A DNA stretch of 8,022 nucleotides from Bacillota bacterium (GCA_021797415.1 JAJZZT010000392.1:1-8022); one strand, 5' to 3'; positions 1 through 5,699 are shown, counted from the first letter of the stretch. The notes: generated from the letters alone by a model not told the origin. Made by a program: numbers and translations.

Positions 1-15
1 GCGAGTGGCGGCCCC

Positions 16-32
16 AAGGGGATGTGGGATAA
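16..32 (+). repeat. GGGGACATGGGATAA-family repeat, diverged copy
   Basis: The 17 bases read AAGGGGATGTGGGATAA, close to the repeat seen at 7870-7883, 7945-7959 and (inverted) 7903-7917. The reverse strand continues like the copy near 7903-7925 (TTATCCCA, two variable bases, TCCCCTTGG). It lies just beyond the histidine kinase stop codon and includes a small hairpin, GTGGG-ATAA-CCCAC, at 24-37. No T-run follows on the minus strand, so it is a poor intrinsic terminator for the kinase. Confidence 0.5.
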
Positions 33-51
33 CCCACGCTGCAGGCGCCGG

Positions 52-2313
52 TTAGATTTGCCGCTCGTGTGTTGCAGCGCGGCGCTCCTCCGCGCATCGT
101 TCTGAGGGAAGGATCACCGTGGCCAGCGTACCGACGCCTACCTCGCTTTGGACGGTCAGCTCGCCGCCGTGATCCTGGATGATTTTTTGGCTGACGGTGA
201 GCCCAAGTCCGGTTCCCGTCTGTTTTGTGGTAAAAAACGGCGTACCCAGCTTGGCCAATTTGTCCTCGGGAATGCCCACGCCCGTGTCCGCCACACGAAT
301 GGCGATGCGGTCGTCGCGCAGCCTCTCCGCCTCCAGTCGCAGCGTCCCTCCATGGGGCATGGCGTCCATCGCGTTTTTGATGAGGTTGATCAACACCTGT
401 TTGATTTTCCCGGTATCGCACCAGATGTTCGGCAGAAGATCGGGCGTGGAGAGTTTCAGATCCACATTGCGCAAATGCGCTTCCGCCGTCATGAGGGCGG
501 CCGTCTCCTTCACGATGCCGCAGATATCCTGCGACTGAAAGGCTTCCAGGTGCGGCTTGGCCATCACGAGAAATTCACTCATGATGTCCTCGATTCTCTG
601 GAGTTCGGTGAATACGATCTCAAAGTAGCGTGGCTTTTCCTTGTTTTGCTCGAAGAGCAACTGGAGAAATCCTTTGATCGATGTCAAGGGATTGCGCACT
701 TCGTGCGCAAGGCCCGCGGCCAGTTGGCCGACGACTGACAATTTCTCCGTTTGCAGCAGTATTTCCTCGGCTTTTTTGCGGTCCGTCAGATCGCGCGCGA
801 CCATGACGAACCCGGTGACGTTTCCGGCGGCGTCCTGAACGGGAACCCAGCGTGCCTCCAGCGGGAGCCAGCCGCCTTCGTTATTGCGAAAGTGGATGTT
901 GATCGAGAGCGGGGCGGTGTCCTGGCACATGCGGTACAGGGCATCCTCGACAGTGGGCGCATCGTCCGGGTGAATGGACGACGTGATCGTCGACTGCACG
1001 AACTGCTTGGGCGAAAGGCCCAGCAGATTCTCGTGGGAGGGTGACGCATAGCGGACGATTCCGTTAACATCGATGATCGATATGAGGTCGGATATATTGT
1101 TCTCAAGAATCTGGAAGTGTTGTCGCGTTGCGGTCAGTTCCCGTTCTATCCGGCGCCTGCGGGTGATGTCGCTGCAAACGGAAAACGCCCCGGCCACATG
1201 CCCGTCGTGCACGATCGGAATGTGCTTGATGTGCAGCACCATCAACCGGCCGTCTCGGCGCCGGCACTGCGCGTCGTATTCGATGCTGTGCGCCGTGTGC
1301 AGCAGGTTGCTGAACATGCGTTCCGCGCGAACCGCATCGTCCGGCAGCAGAAAATCGGATAGTCTCTTGCGGACAAGTTCTGGTGCCTCATAGCCGAGCA
1401 GGGTGGTTGCGGACTGATTGACACTGAGGATGAGACCGAATTCATCGTGGATGGCGATGGAGTCCGGATTGGATGCGAACAGCGCGTCGCGATGAAGTTC
1501 GGTAAGCCTGTGCGCCCGCTCTGTCACCCGTTTGTCGTGCAGCACCGCACTGAGGAAGATGCCGGCGGCCGTGTAGGCGCCGCCAAGCAGCGCCGATGCG
1601 AGCCAGGTATCGTTTGTCAGATAGGCGCTGGTGACGCTCACGGCGCTTTGTGCGCCGAAGTAGTGAATGGAAACCGCGCCGAAGGCTGCGACTTCCATGA
1701 TGACGAGAGCCAGGCCGACGGGAAGGGCAGTCAGTATCCGCCAGAACCAGTATGGCGCGCAGGAGCGATTGACGCAGTGAGCGAACAGGCGCAGCGAGGT
1801 ATAGGCGCCAAGGAGCGGGATTGTGTAGAGCAGCGCTTCGCCTGCCGGTGAATACTCCATGCTCCGTACCACCATCGCATCCATGCCGATGTACTGCATC
1901 AACCAGGCGCCGGTGGAGAGCAGCAGGGCGGGGGCAACGAGGCGCATGCGCCGGCCTGTCCACTTCAGGACGGCGAACGCGCCGCGCGAGCATGCGATGG
2001 CGACGAACAGGGGGAGCAGCGTGTCGACGGCGCGGTAGTATACGTAGTGGCCCGCGGTAACGGCCAACAGGATGGTGAAATGGACCGTCCACATCCCGGA
2101 ACCAAACACGAGTGCCGCGAGACGGAGCCATGTGAGCCGCCGTCCGCTCGAATCAGGCCGCCCGGCGCGCAGCATCAGATCGAAGGCGATCATGGAACTG
2201 ATGACCGCGACGCCGGCGGACAGTGCGATGAGCGCAATTCTTGCAGCCACGCGGACACGCTCCCCTGGATCTTCCCGGATGAAGCGGGGGTCTGAAAGCT
2301 GATGGACGGCCAT
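52..2313 (-). CDS. MHYT-domain, double-PAS membrane sensor histidine kinase
   Basis: This encodes a membrane sensor histidine kinase of 753 residues if translation begins at the ATG at 2313. Seven hydrophobic segments occupy roughly residues 22-258. They carry three MHYT-like motifs: TVHFT at 76-80, MQYIGMDAM at 139-147 and SIHYFGAQSA at 215-224. MHYT domains are thought to bind metal and sense gases or redox state. Two PAS domains follow (about 273-387 and 394-514). The kinase core has the H-box AHEVRNP with phospho-acceptor His537, the N-box NLIKNAMDAM, the G1 box DTGVGIP (Asp676), FFTTK and the G2 box GTGLGL. The H-box region resembles Bacillus sporulation kinases, but the target is unknown. 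No response regulator is adjacent. The start is uncertain: the frame is open to a GTG at 2427, neither start has a clear ribosome binding site, and a GTG at 2250 follows AGGGGAG just before the first helix. Confidence 0.93.
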   Translation of the reverse strand: MAVHQLSDPRFIREDPGERVRVAARIALIALSAGVAVISSMIAFDLMLRAGRPDSSGRRLTWLRLAALVFGSGMWTVHFTILLAVTAGHYVYYRAVDTLLPLFVAIACSRGAFAVLKWTGRRMRLVAPALLLSTGAWLMQYIGMDAMVVRSMEYSPAGEALLYTIPLLGAYTSLRLFAHCVNRSCAPYWFWRILTALPVGLALVIMEVAAFGAVSIHYFGAQSAVSVTSAYLTNDTWLASALLGGAYTAAGIFLSAVLHDKRVTERAHRLTELHRDALFASNPDSIAIHDEFGLILSVNQSATTLLGYEAPELVRKRLSDFLLPDDAVRAERMFSNLLHTAHSIEYDAQCRRRDGRLMVLHIKHIPIVHDGHVAGAFSVCSDITRRRRIERELTATRQHFQILENNISDLISIIDVNGIVRYASPSHENLLGLSPKQFVQSTITSSIHPDDAPTVEDALYRMCQDTAPLSINIHFRNNEGGWLPLEARWVPVQDAAGNVTGFVMVARDLTDRKKAEEILLQTEKLSVVGQLAAGLAHEVRNPLTSIKGFLQLLFEQNKEKPRYFEIVFTELQRIEDIMSEFLVMAKPHLEAFQSQDICGIVKETAALMTAEAHLRNVDLKLSTPDLLPNIWCDTGKIKQVLINLIKNAMDAMPHGGTLRLEAERLRDDRIAIRVADTGVGIPEDKLAKLGTPFFTTKQTGTGLGLTVSQKIIQDHGGELTVQSEVGVGTLATVILPSERCAEERRAATHERQI

Positions 2314-2407
2314 GCTGCTGCACAACAGGGCCAAGTTCACCAATTTCAGTATATCGGACGCCCTGTTGTCCGTCCATGCGCGGGGGATCGAGCCGCCCCA
2401 GTTTCGT

Positions 2408-2441
2408 TGCCGGACATCCGGTCTCACTGCCGGACATCCGG
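2408..2441. repeat. Two tandem palindromes between hsp20-like gene and kinase
   Basis: TGCCGGACATCCGG occurs at 2408-2421 and again at 2428-2441, exactly 20 bp apart. Each contains the 12-bp near-palindrome CCGGA-CA-TCCGG. The pair begins 4 bp beyond the Hsp20-like stop codon and lies upstream of the likely kinase start. Two palindromes about two helical turns apart suggest paired operator sites. In RNA each could form a CCGG-tetraloop-CCGG hairpin. Confidence 0.6.
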
Positions 2442-2445
2442 GAGT

Positions 2446-2886
2446 TCACACCTTCGGGATGGTGAGTTCCCATGCGCCAGGGTGCGCGCTGATGGTGCGG
2501 TCGCGCCACCGGACAGGCTTTTCAAGACTGACCGAGTGGTCAAATACCTCGGCGTAGTAAGAAAAGGCGGCCACGGAGTCGCGTTCGGTTCTCGTCTGGC
2601 TCTGCGCGGTTCTCCTGAGCCGCACGGTTGAGCCGGAAAATTCTGCGGCAATATCCTCCGGATGGGCGACGTGATCGTGCAGCACGGTGATGCGGTAAGC
2701 ATGCTCCGTCTCCGCGACCTGCACCCGGCTGGCGAGGCGCTGCATGAGCGCGTCCATGCGGCGCGGGTCCAACAGGGCTTGAAAGTCCGCAATCAACTTT
2801 CTAAACAACGACTCTACATCCGCAGACGAAGCGGACGGCTGGGCCATCCTCGACACTGTGCGCTGCGGCAAGCGAGGTTCCGCCAT
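2446..2886 (-). CDS. Hsp20-like (alpha-crystallin domain) small protein
   Basis: This is a 146-residue protein, the usual size for bacterial small heat-shock proteins, which are ATP-independent holdases. Residues 1-55 are a variable N-terminal arm with an amphipathic helix (about 22-52). Residues 56-146 look like a degenerate alpha-crystallin domain, with beta-rich stretches YRITVLH, STVRLRR and FDHSVSLEKPV. The end, GAWELTIPKV, matches the family's closing strand (GxLxIxIPK). The canonical A-x-x-x-n-GvL motif is only partly kept, and there is no C-terminal I-x-I tail. A spore-coat Hsp20 relative (CotM or CotP type) is possible. The ATG at 2886 is chosen because GGGAGG lies 7 bases upstream. 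The frame stays open to 3045, with an alternative in-frame ATG at 2922. The kinase gene follows on the same strand, so they may be cotranscribed. Confidence 0.7.
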   Translation of the reverse strand: MAEPRLPQRTVSRMAQPSASSADVESLFRKLIADFQALLDPRRMDALMQRLASRVQVAETEHAYRITVLHDHVAHPEDIAAEFSGSTVRLRRTAQSQTRTERDSVAAFSYYAEVFDHSVSLEKPVRWRDRTISAHPGAWELTIPKV

Positions 2887-2893
2887 GGTGATT

Positions 2894-2899
2894 CCTCCC
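2894..2899 (-). promoter_or_regulatory. Ribosome binding site fixing the Hsp20-like start
   Basis: The minus strand reads GGGAGG, then 7 bases, then ATG at 2886. This is a near-optimal Shine-Dalgarno. It favours this start over the in-frame ATG codons at 2922, 2931 and 3045. Confidence 0.75.
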
Positions 2900-3169
2900 G
2901 GTATCCGGCGGACATCGCGCATAGTGGCCATATCCTCCGGATGGTCAAATGGATCCACTATACGGCGTATGTCTCGCGGTCCCGCCTCGTGCGGGCGTCC
3001 GCCCAGCGGCCGGCGGCAGAATTGCATTTTCAGGGCGTCGACCATTGGGTTTCATGGAATTAAGTCAGACTGGCCGACAATGTACTCGGTGTACGATAAA
3101 TTTTTCGAATCTGACGCAAGTGATGAGAACTATGATGACGCGCTTACTATGTTCAGAACTTGTTGTTGG
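2900..3169. other. Intergenic region upstream of Hsp20-like gene, no gene seen
   Basis: Part of this stretch is open in frame with the Hsp20-like gene, but its codons look unlike a protein and the strong ribosome binding site lies downstream. The promoter of the Hsp20-kinase unit should be here, yet no convincing sigma-A or sporulation-sigma match was found. A 15-base identity, ATATCCTCCGGATGG, occurs at 2930-2944 and inside the gene at 2651-2665 in the same frame. The AT-rich patch at 3090-3110 is the most promoter-like part. Positions 3061-3169 hold nothing else recognisable. Confidence 0.5.
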
Positions 3170-3213
3170 GGGGACATGTGATAATCCAAATTCCGCCAGA
3201 CGTACAGCAGCAC

Positions 3214-3247
3214 ATATAGTGTTCGGTTAAAGTCTCAAACACTATAT
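3214..3247. repeat. Perfect 10-bp hairpin
   Basis: ATATAGTGTT at 3214-3223 is the exact inverse complement of AACACTATAT at 3238-3247, with a 14-base loop. It sits just left of the MITE-like element. It is AT-rich and not followed by a T-run, so it is more likely an insertion scar or end structure than a terminator. Confidence 0.6.
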
Positions 3248-3250
3248 TAA

Positions 3251-3402
3251 CCTGTTCAAAAAGGGGGCAGGTAAGATTTGCGCAGGGCAAGAAAGCAGAC
3301 AGAAATGCGGACCGAGCGTACGTTTTGGGGTACGTGAGGGAGCATTTCTGTCGATGACGCAGCCATGCGCCAAAGAGTTCTGCCCCCTTTTTGAACAACC
3401 TC
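3251..3402. mobile_element. MITE-like element with perfect 18-bp terminal inverted repeats
   Basis: TGTTCAAAAAGGGGGCAG at 3253-3270 is repeated exactly, inverted, at 3380-3397. The ~150 bp between hold no credible gene. The interior is itself palindromic: CAGAAATGC (3300-3308) pairs with GCATTTCTG (3342-3350), and CGTAC (3317-3321) with GTACG (3330-3334). The left ~90 bases recur at 7829 onward, and the terminal repeat recurs alone at 5575-5594. Three occurrences in 8 kb show a dispersed family, probably moved in trans by a transposase elsewhere. The transposase family cannot be named from these ends. Confidence 0.75.
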
Positions 3403-3539
3403 TATAATGTATGATCGCGGCGCATGCACAGGGGACTTTATCACATGTCCCCTTTTCTGCTGTGTCGGGCTTTGCGAAGGACCACAGTCTACGCAGCCGG
3501 ATCCAAAAATGGTTTGATCGCGCAGTCGCTCTGCGAGTT

Positions 3540-3548
3540 TGGTAGAAT
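3540..3548 (+). promoter_or_regulatory. Extended -10 promoter of small peptide gene, copy 1
   Basis: TG-G-TAGAAT is an extended -10 element. No good -35 hexamer lies 16-18 bp upstream, as is tolerated with extended -10 promoters. It is identical in copy 2. Transcription should begin near 3555, giving a leader of about 58 bases. A small inverted repeat, CGCAG-TCGCT-CTGCG, sits just upstream and could be an operator. Confidence 0.6.
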
Positions 3549-3612
3549 GATCCTTGGAAGGGTGACTTCCGCCTTTCCTCCGGACGGCGTTGGCTGAAAG
3601 GAGGTGAGGGGA

Positions 3613-3777
3613 GTGCGTGTGATCGAACTGTTGATCGGTCTGTTGACTGCGCTGGTTTTGTTTGCGGCGGCGATGATGCAATACGCCGCTACGGCAGAGA
3701 AGCGCAGGGCAGACCGGGACACTGGGGAGAAAACGCGAAGGAACGGCCGGGCTGCCACCCGAAATCGCCGTTCCTAA
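3613..3777 (+). CDS. Small membrane peptide, candidate type I toxin, copy 1
   Basis: This encodes 54 residues: one hydrophobic helix at about 3-28 (IELLIGLLTALVLFAAAMM), then a strongly basic tail rich in Arg and Lys. The GTG start follows a near-perfect Shine-Dalgarno, AAAGGAGG, with 8 bases of spacing. That layout is known from Firmicutes type I toxins (TxpA, BsrG and holin-like toxins), which depolarise or disturb the membrane when overproduced. I do not recognise the exact family, so the toxin role is inferred from four things: small size, a single helix with a charged tail, the convergent antisense promoter over its 3' end, and duplication nearby. The peptide shares 41 of 54 residues with copy 2. 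Many codon changes between the copies are synonymous, which supports translation. Alternatives are a small stress or sporulation membrane peptide. Confidence 0.8.
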   Translation: MRVIELLIGLLTALVLFAAAMMQYAATAEKRRADRDTGEKTRRNGRAATRNRRS

Positions 3778-3828
3778 CATCCCCGGCGGAAGGGCTGGTT
3801 TCCCAGCCTACGCCCTTCCGCTGTTTAC
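3729..3828 (-). ncRNA. Predicted antisense antitoxin RNA, copy 1
   Basis: The opposing promoter at 3835-3863 should start an RNA near 3828. It would contain hairpin 1 (3786-3821, 10-bp stem), hairpin 2 (3739-3775, 9-bp stem with a nested 4-bp stem) and then a short U-tract at 3733-3730. The result is an RNA of about 100 nt, fully complementary to the 3' end of the peptide mRNA. This matches the 3'-overlap arrangement of BsrG/SR4 and TxpA/RatA. The 3' end is approximate, because about 5 bases separate the second hairpin from the U-tract. Confidence 0.6.
3786..3826 (+). terminator. Terminator hairpin of small peptide gene, copy 1
   Basis: GCGGAAGGGC at 3786-3795 pairs perfectly with GCCCTTCCGC at 3812-3821, with an inner TGG/CCA extension. 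It begins 8 bases after the stop codon. The following TGTTTA is only weakly T-rich, so termination may be partial. On the minus strand the same hairpin opens the antisense RNA. Confidence 0.65.
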
Positions 3829-3834
3829 AGTATG

Positions 3835-3863
3835 ATCGTAACACATCCGGCATACTCCGACAA
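3835..3863 (-). promoter_or_regulatory. Antisense promoter, copy 1
   Basis: On the minus strand, TTGTCG (3863-3858) and TACGAT (3840-3835) are separated by exactly 17 bp, with TG one base before the -10 (extended -10). Both boxes and the spacing are kept in copy 2 while parts of the spacer have changed. It points into the 3' end of the small peptide gene. Confidence 0.65.
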
Positions 3864-3933
3864 TGCCCCTTATCGAAACCATTTCGCCCGCAAAAGGCGC
3901 CGCGGCGACTGGTGCAGTTTGTTGCTCGGAAAG

Positions 3934-3962
3934 TTGACCGAAAAATGATCGACGGGCTGTAT
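3934..3962 (+). promoter_or_regulatory. Weak candidate promoter for the SPFH operon
   Basis: TTGACC at 3934-3939 and CTGTAT at 3957-3962 are 17 bp apart. The -35 is good, the -10 poor. It lies in the ~145-bp gap between copy 1 of the module and the SPFH gene, so a promoter is expected here. TAAGAT near 3973 is a rival -10 without a good -35. Confidence 0.3.
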
Positions 3963-4054
3963 GAGCGAGCGGTAAGATGGGAATGAGGAATTGCGCGGGG
4001 AATTGCCGGATATTTTGCGACTCACAATCTGTCCAAAATTGGGAGGGGATTTTT

Positions 4055-4900
4055 GTGGCTGGAATTCGGCAAGTGATTTCGACCCTCAGCAACGACGGCG
4101 AGGAGAAGATGGGACCGAGCGTCGTGGCGTGGCGCTACCCGGATGCGAATATTTTGAACGGATCGCTGCTGACGGTTGAAAGCAACCACTTTGCCGTACT
4201 GAAATCTCGGGGCGCGATTTTGAATGTGTACGAGACAGGGCAATACACGGTCACAACGCCGGACCGTCCGGTATTGGGATCCATTCAGCAAGCCTTCTTT
4301 GGAGGGCAGTCCCCTTTTCAGTACGAGGTTGTGTTTATCAGCCGGGCAAAATTGATCCTCAACGCCAAAGGGATCGCGTTTTCGCGGGAAATGGCGGAAA
4401 TGGCGTACGAGGTGAATTGTTATATCCACGTCGACAGCAAAGACGACGCACTCAAACTCGTTCAGCACATGCCTCTTGCCGGGCATACGCTGAGCACCCA
4501 GGAGGTGGACGCTTACGCGGCGCCGGTCATTGAGCAATCGATCAACAAGATTGTGCAATTGACTCAGCTTGAGCAGGTCAATGAGCGGATGCCGGAGATT
4601 TTGGAACTGGTGAAGGATCATCTGCAGGAGTTTTTGGGTGTATATGGAATTACGCTCAATGATGTCAAGGTGCTCGTTTTTCCCAAGGATCAGCGAATGA
4701 AGGAACTGATTTCCCTGCGTGCCTTCGGACTCAGCGAAATCGACGCGGTACGCTACTACGTGGCGATGTTGATGGCGGAGCGGGGCGTGATTTCAGCGCC
4801 CAACATGGCGGTGGGCGAACCGTTTCATATGGGTGCCCAATGGGCGGTGAACGAGGCAAGCAGACCGGCGGTTGCACCGAAGGAGTCTGTGAAGCTGTGA
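4055..4900 (+). CDS. SPFH/band-7 domain protein (YdjI-like)
   Basis: This is a 281-residue protein of the SPFH (stomatin/prohibitin/flotillin) superfamily, of the soluble 'virion core protein' type that includes B. subtilis YdjI. Family hallmarks are in the N-terminal half. WRYPDANILNGSLLTVESNHFAVL is followed by the glycine-rich turn before Y-T-V-T-T, then PVLGSIQQAFFGGQSPFQYEVVF. A helical region follows (about 110-250), where oligomerisation usually occurs. There is no N-terminal membrane helix, so the protein is probably cytosolic or peripherally membrane-bound. Relatives scaffold membrane-stress or microdomain complexes, YdjI with PspA-type proteins; no PspA-like gene is in this window. 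The GTG at 4055 is chosen because GGGAGGGG lies about 6 bases upstream. The open frame continues upstream to 3977, but that part does not resemble the family. The stop overlaps the next start by one base. Confidence 0.88.
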   Translation: MAGIRQVISTLSNDGEEKMGPSVVAWRYPDANILNGSLLTVESNHFAVLKSRGAILNVYETGQYTVTTPDRPVLGSIQQAFFGGQSPFQYEVVFISRAKLILNAKGIAFSREMAEMAYEVNCYIHVDSKDDALKLVQHMPLAGHTLSTQEVDAYAAPVIEQSINKIVQLTQLEQVNERMPEILELVKDHLQEFLGVYGITLNDVKVLVFPKDQRMKELISLRAFGLSEIDAVRYYVAMLMAERGVISAPNMAVGEPFHMGAQWAVNEASRPAVAPKESVKL

Positions 4901-5412
4901 TGTCCAATCGACAGGGTGTCGACCTCGCGCCGAGTCATTCTATGACCGCTCTGCTACAGAATGCGATGACAGGGTGGGGGTATAACGCTCATGACTTGGA
5001 GAATCAGATCCGGGCACAGAGCATCCGGCTGCGAAATTTGGCGGATGAGGCGCTGTCTTCCTGTTTGCAGCAACTGCGGGGCACACTGAGCGATCTCCGG
5101 AAACAACTCCCGGAACCGACGCGGGAAAACCCCTTCCCGCCCAGAGAACCACTGGAAAGGATTGCGGAGCGGGAGCGCTTTATCCGTGACCTTGAGGATC
5201 TCCGGGTGAGTCTGCAAAGCCAACCGATTCCGACGAAGGATATTGTGTGGCGGCAAAAGGGGGAACACTTGGCGCTGCTGGACCGGCTGCGCGCAGTGGA
5301 TTTGGAAGTTTTCACGGTCCTGCTGGCCCCTGACGATGATGTGGCGGAGCGAATTCGCGGACTTCTCCACAAGCGGGAGTTGCTTTTGCGGGACTACATC
5401 GCGTGGGGATAA
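4900..5412 (+). CDS. Coiled-coil protein, coupled to SPFH gene, function unknown
   Basis: I do not recognise this 170-residue protein. It is charged, mostly helical and has no membrane segment or signal peptide. Helical or coiled-coil stretches lie at about 30-70, 83-107 and 117-165, separated by proline-rich breaks (PEPTRENPFPPREP at 71-84 and QPIP at 108-111). The ATG shares a base with the preceding stop (TGATG), so translation is probably coupled. An AAGGAG lies about 15 bases upstream, too far to be ideal. The longer open frame from 4840 lies inside the SPFH gene and is less likely. The tight pairing suggests it partners or regulates the SPFH protein, possibly as an oligomer adaptor. It is the last gene before an intrinsic terminator. 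Confidence 0.8.
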   Translation: MSNRQGVDLAPSHSMTALLQNAMTGWGYNAHDLENQIRAQSIRLRNLADEALSSCLQQLRGTLSDLRKQLPEPTRENPFPPREPLERIAERERFIRDLEDLRVSLQSQPIPTKDIVWRQKGEHLALLDRLRAVDLEVFTVLLAPDDDVAERIRGLLHKRELLLRDYIAWG

Positions 5413-5434
5413 GAGCGGACGATCACGAGAGGCA

Positions 5435-5457
5435 GGCCGCTTTTCGCGGCCTTTTTT
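5435..5457 (+). terminator. Intrinsic terminator of the SPFH operon
   Basis: GGCCGC (5435-5440), a 5-base loop, GCGGCC (5446-5451), then six T (5452-5457). It begins 22 bases after the stop codon and is a classic rho-independent terminator. Confidence 0.92.
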
Positions 5458-5699
5458 GTTAGGTCGATGATCACCGCGAGATCAACGGGCAGGCTCGATC
5501 CCTTGGGATCATCTACACGGGTCGCCACTACCCACGGCGTACCACGCCGTTTGCTTGTGTGCCGGATTTGTTTGAGAGGTTGTTCAAAAAGGGGTGGAGC
5601 GGTCGATCTGATCGTCCCGTCCAATCCACCATGTCCCTGGTTGGACACAGTCTACGATGAAAATCAACAGTCGGCCACTTTCCCATCAATACAAAGCGC
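5458..5699. other. Intergenic region without a convincing gene
   Basis: This separates the convergent SPFH operon and Asp-box gene. It contains small palindromes: GATCCC-TT-GGGATC (5497-5510), ACGGCGT-ACC-ACGCCGT (5534-5550), and GTCCAA/TTGGAC with an inner CCA/TGG (5619-5646). It also holds an orphan MITE-type end (5575-5594). A start-less open frame from 5463 to 5657 on the plus strand is uninterrupted but matches nothing I know. It may be a remnant of a gene or element. Confidence 0.5.
5575..5594 (+). repeat. Orphan terminal repeat of the MITE-like family
   Basis: AGAGGTTGTTCAAAAAGGGG is identical to the inverse complement of the right end of the element at 3251-3402, including the flanking AGAGGT. 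No inverted partner was found nearby, so this is probably a decayed insertion or a solo end. Confidence 0.6.

Larger units (their letters stand above)
3170..3452. mobile_element. Outer inverted-repeat element enclosing a MITE
   Basis: GGGGACATGTGATAA stands at 3170-3184 on the plus strand and at 3438-3452 on the minus strand, a perfect 15-bp inverted pair about 283 bp apart. The right copy extends to 3431 as GGGGAC...GTCCCC. No transposase frame lies between them, so a non-autonomous element or two independently inserted repeats are both possible. The inner MITE-like element at 3251-3402 is nested inside. Target-site duplications were not identified with confidence. Confidence 0.45.
3502..3910. 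repeat. Toxin-antitoxin-like module, copy 1 of a direct duplication
   Basis: About 400 bp here are similar, in the same orientation, to 6868-7283. Similarity covers the upstream block ATCGCGCA...TCGCTCTGCGAG, the promoter, the peptide gene, the terminator hairpin, the opposing promoter and a further ~45 bp. It fades near 3910. The copies lie about 3.37 kb apart and flank the SPFH operon and the Asp-box protein gene. Confidence 0.9.

Noticed and set aside
1..51. Possible kinase terminator at the left edge
   Set aside because: Small hairpins (CCCC-AA-GGGG and GTGGG-ATAA-CCCAC) are present, but no T-run follows on the minus strand. The sequence is better explained as a dispersed repeat.
148..738. 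196-residue open frame on the plus strand
   Set aside because: It lies opposite the kinase HisKA/HATPase region, which has clear motifs. The antisense translation has no domain pattern and no ribosome binding site.
1442..2131. 229-residue open frame on the minus strand
   Set aside because: It overlaps the kinase gene in another frame. Its Arg/Pro/His-rich translation is typical of a GC-driven shadow frame.
2887..3045. N-terminal extension of the Hsp20-like protein
   Set aside because: GGGAGG lies 7 bases before the ATG at 2886. The upstream residues do not look like a protein domain, and the distal ATG has no Shine-Dalgarno.
3153..3398. 81-residue open frame across the MITE-like element
   Set aside because: It runs through the terminal inverted repeats and hairpins and has no coding features. 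It is an accident of repeat sequence.
4022..4621. 199-residue open frame opposite the SPFH gene
   Set aside because: The SPFH protein on the plus strand has strong family motifs and a ribosome binding site; this frame has neither.
5394..5648. 84-residue minus-strand frame and the start-less plus-strand frame 5463-5657
   Set aside because: The first covers the SPFH-operon terminator and gene end. The second has no start codon or ribosome binding site and no recognised similarity, so neither is called.
3482..5656. Shared CACAGTCTACG at about 3483-3493 and 5646-5656
   Set aside because: Eleven matching bases without any flanking similarity are compatible with chance in a window of this length.
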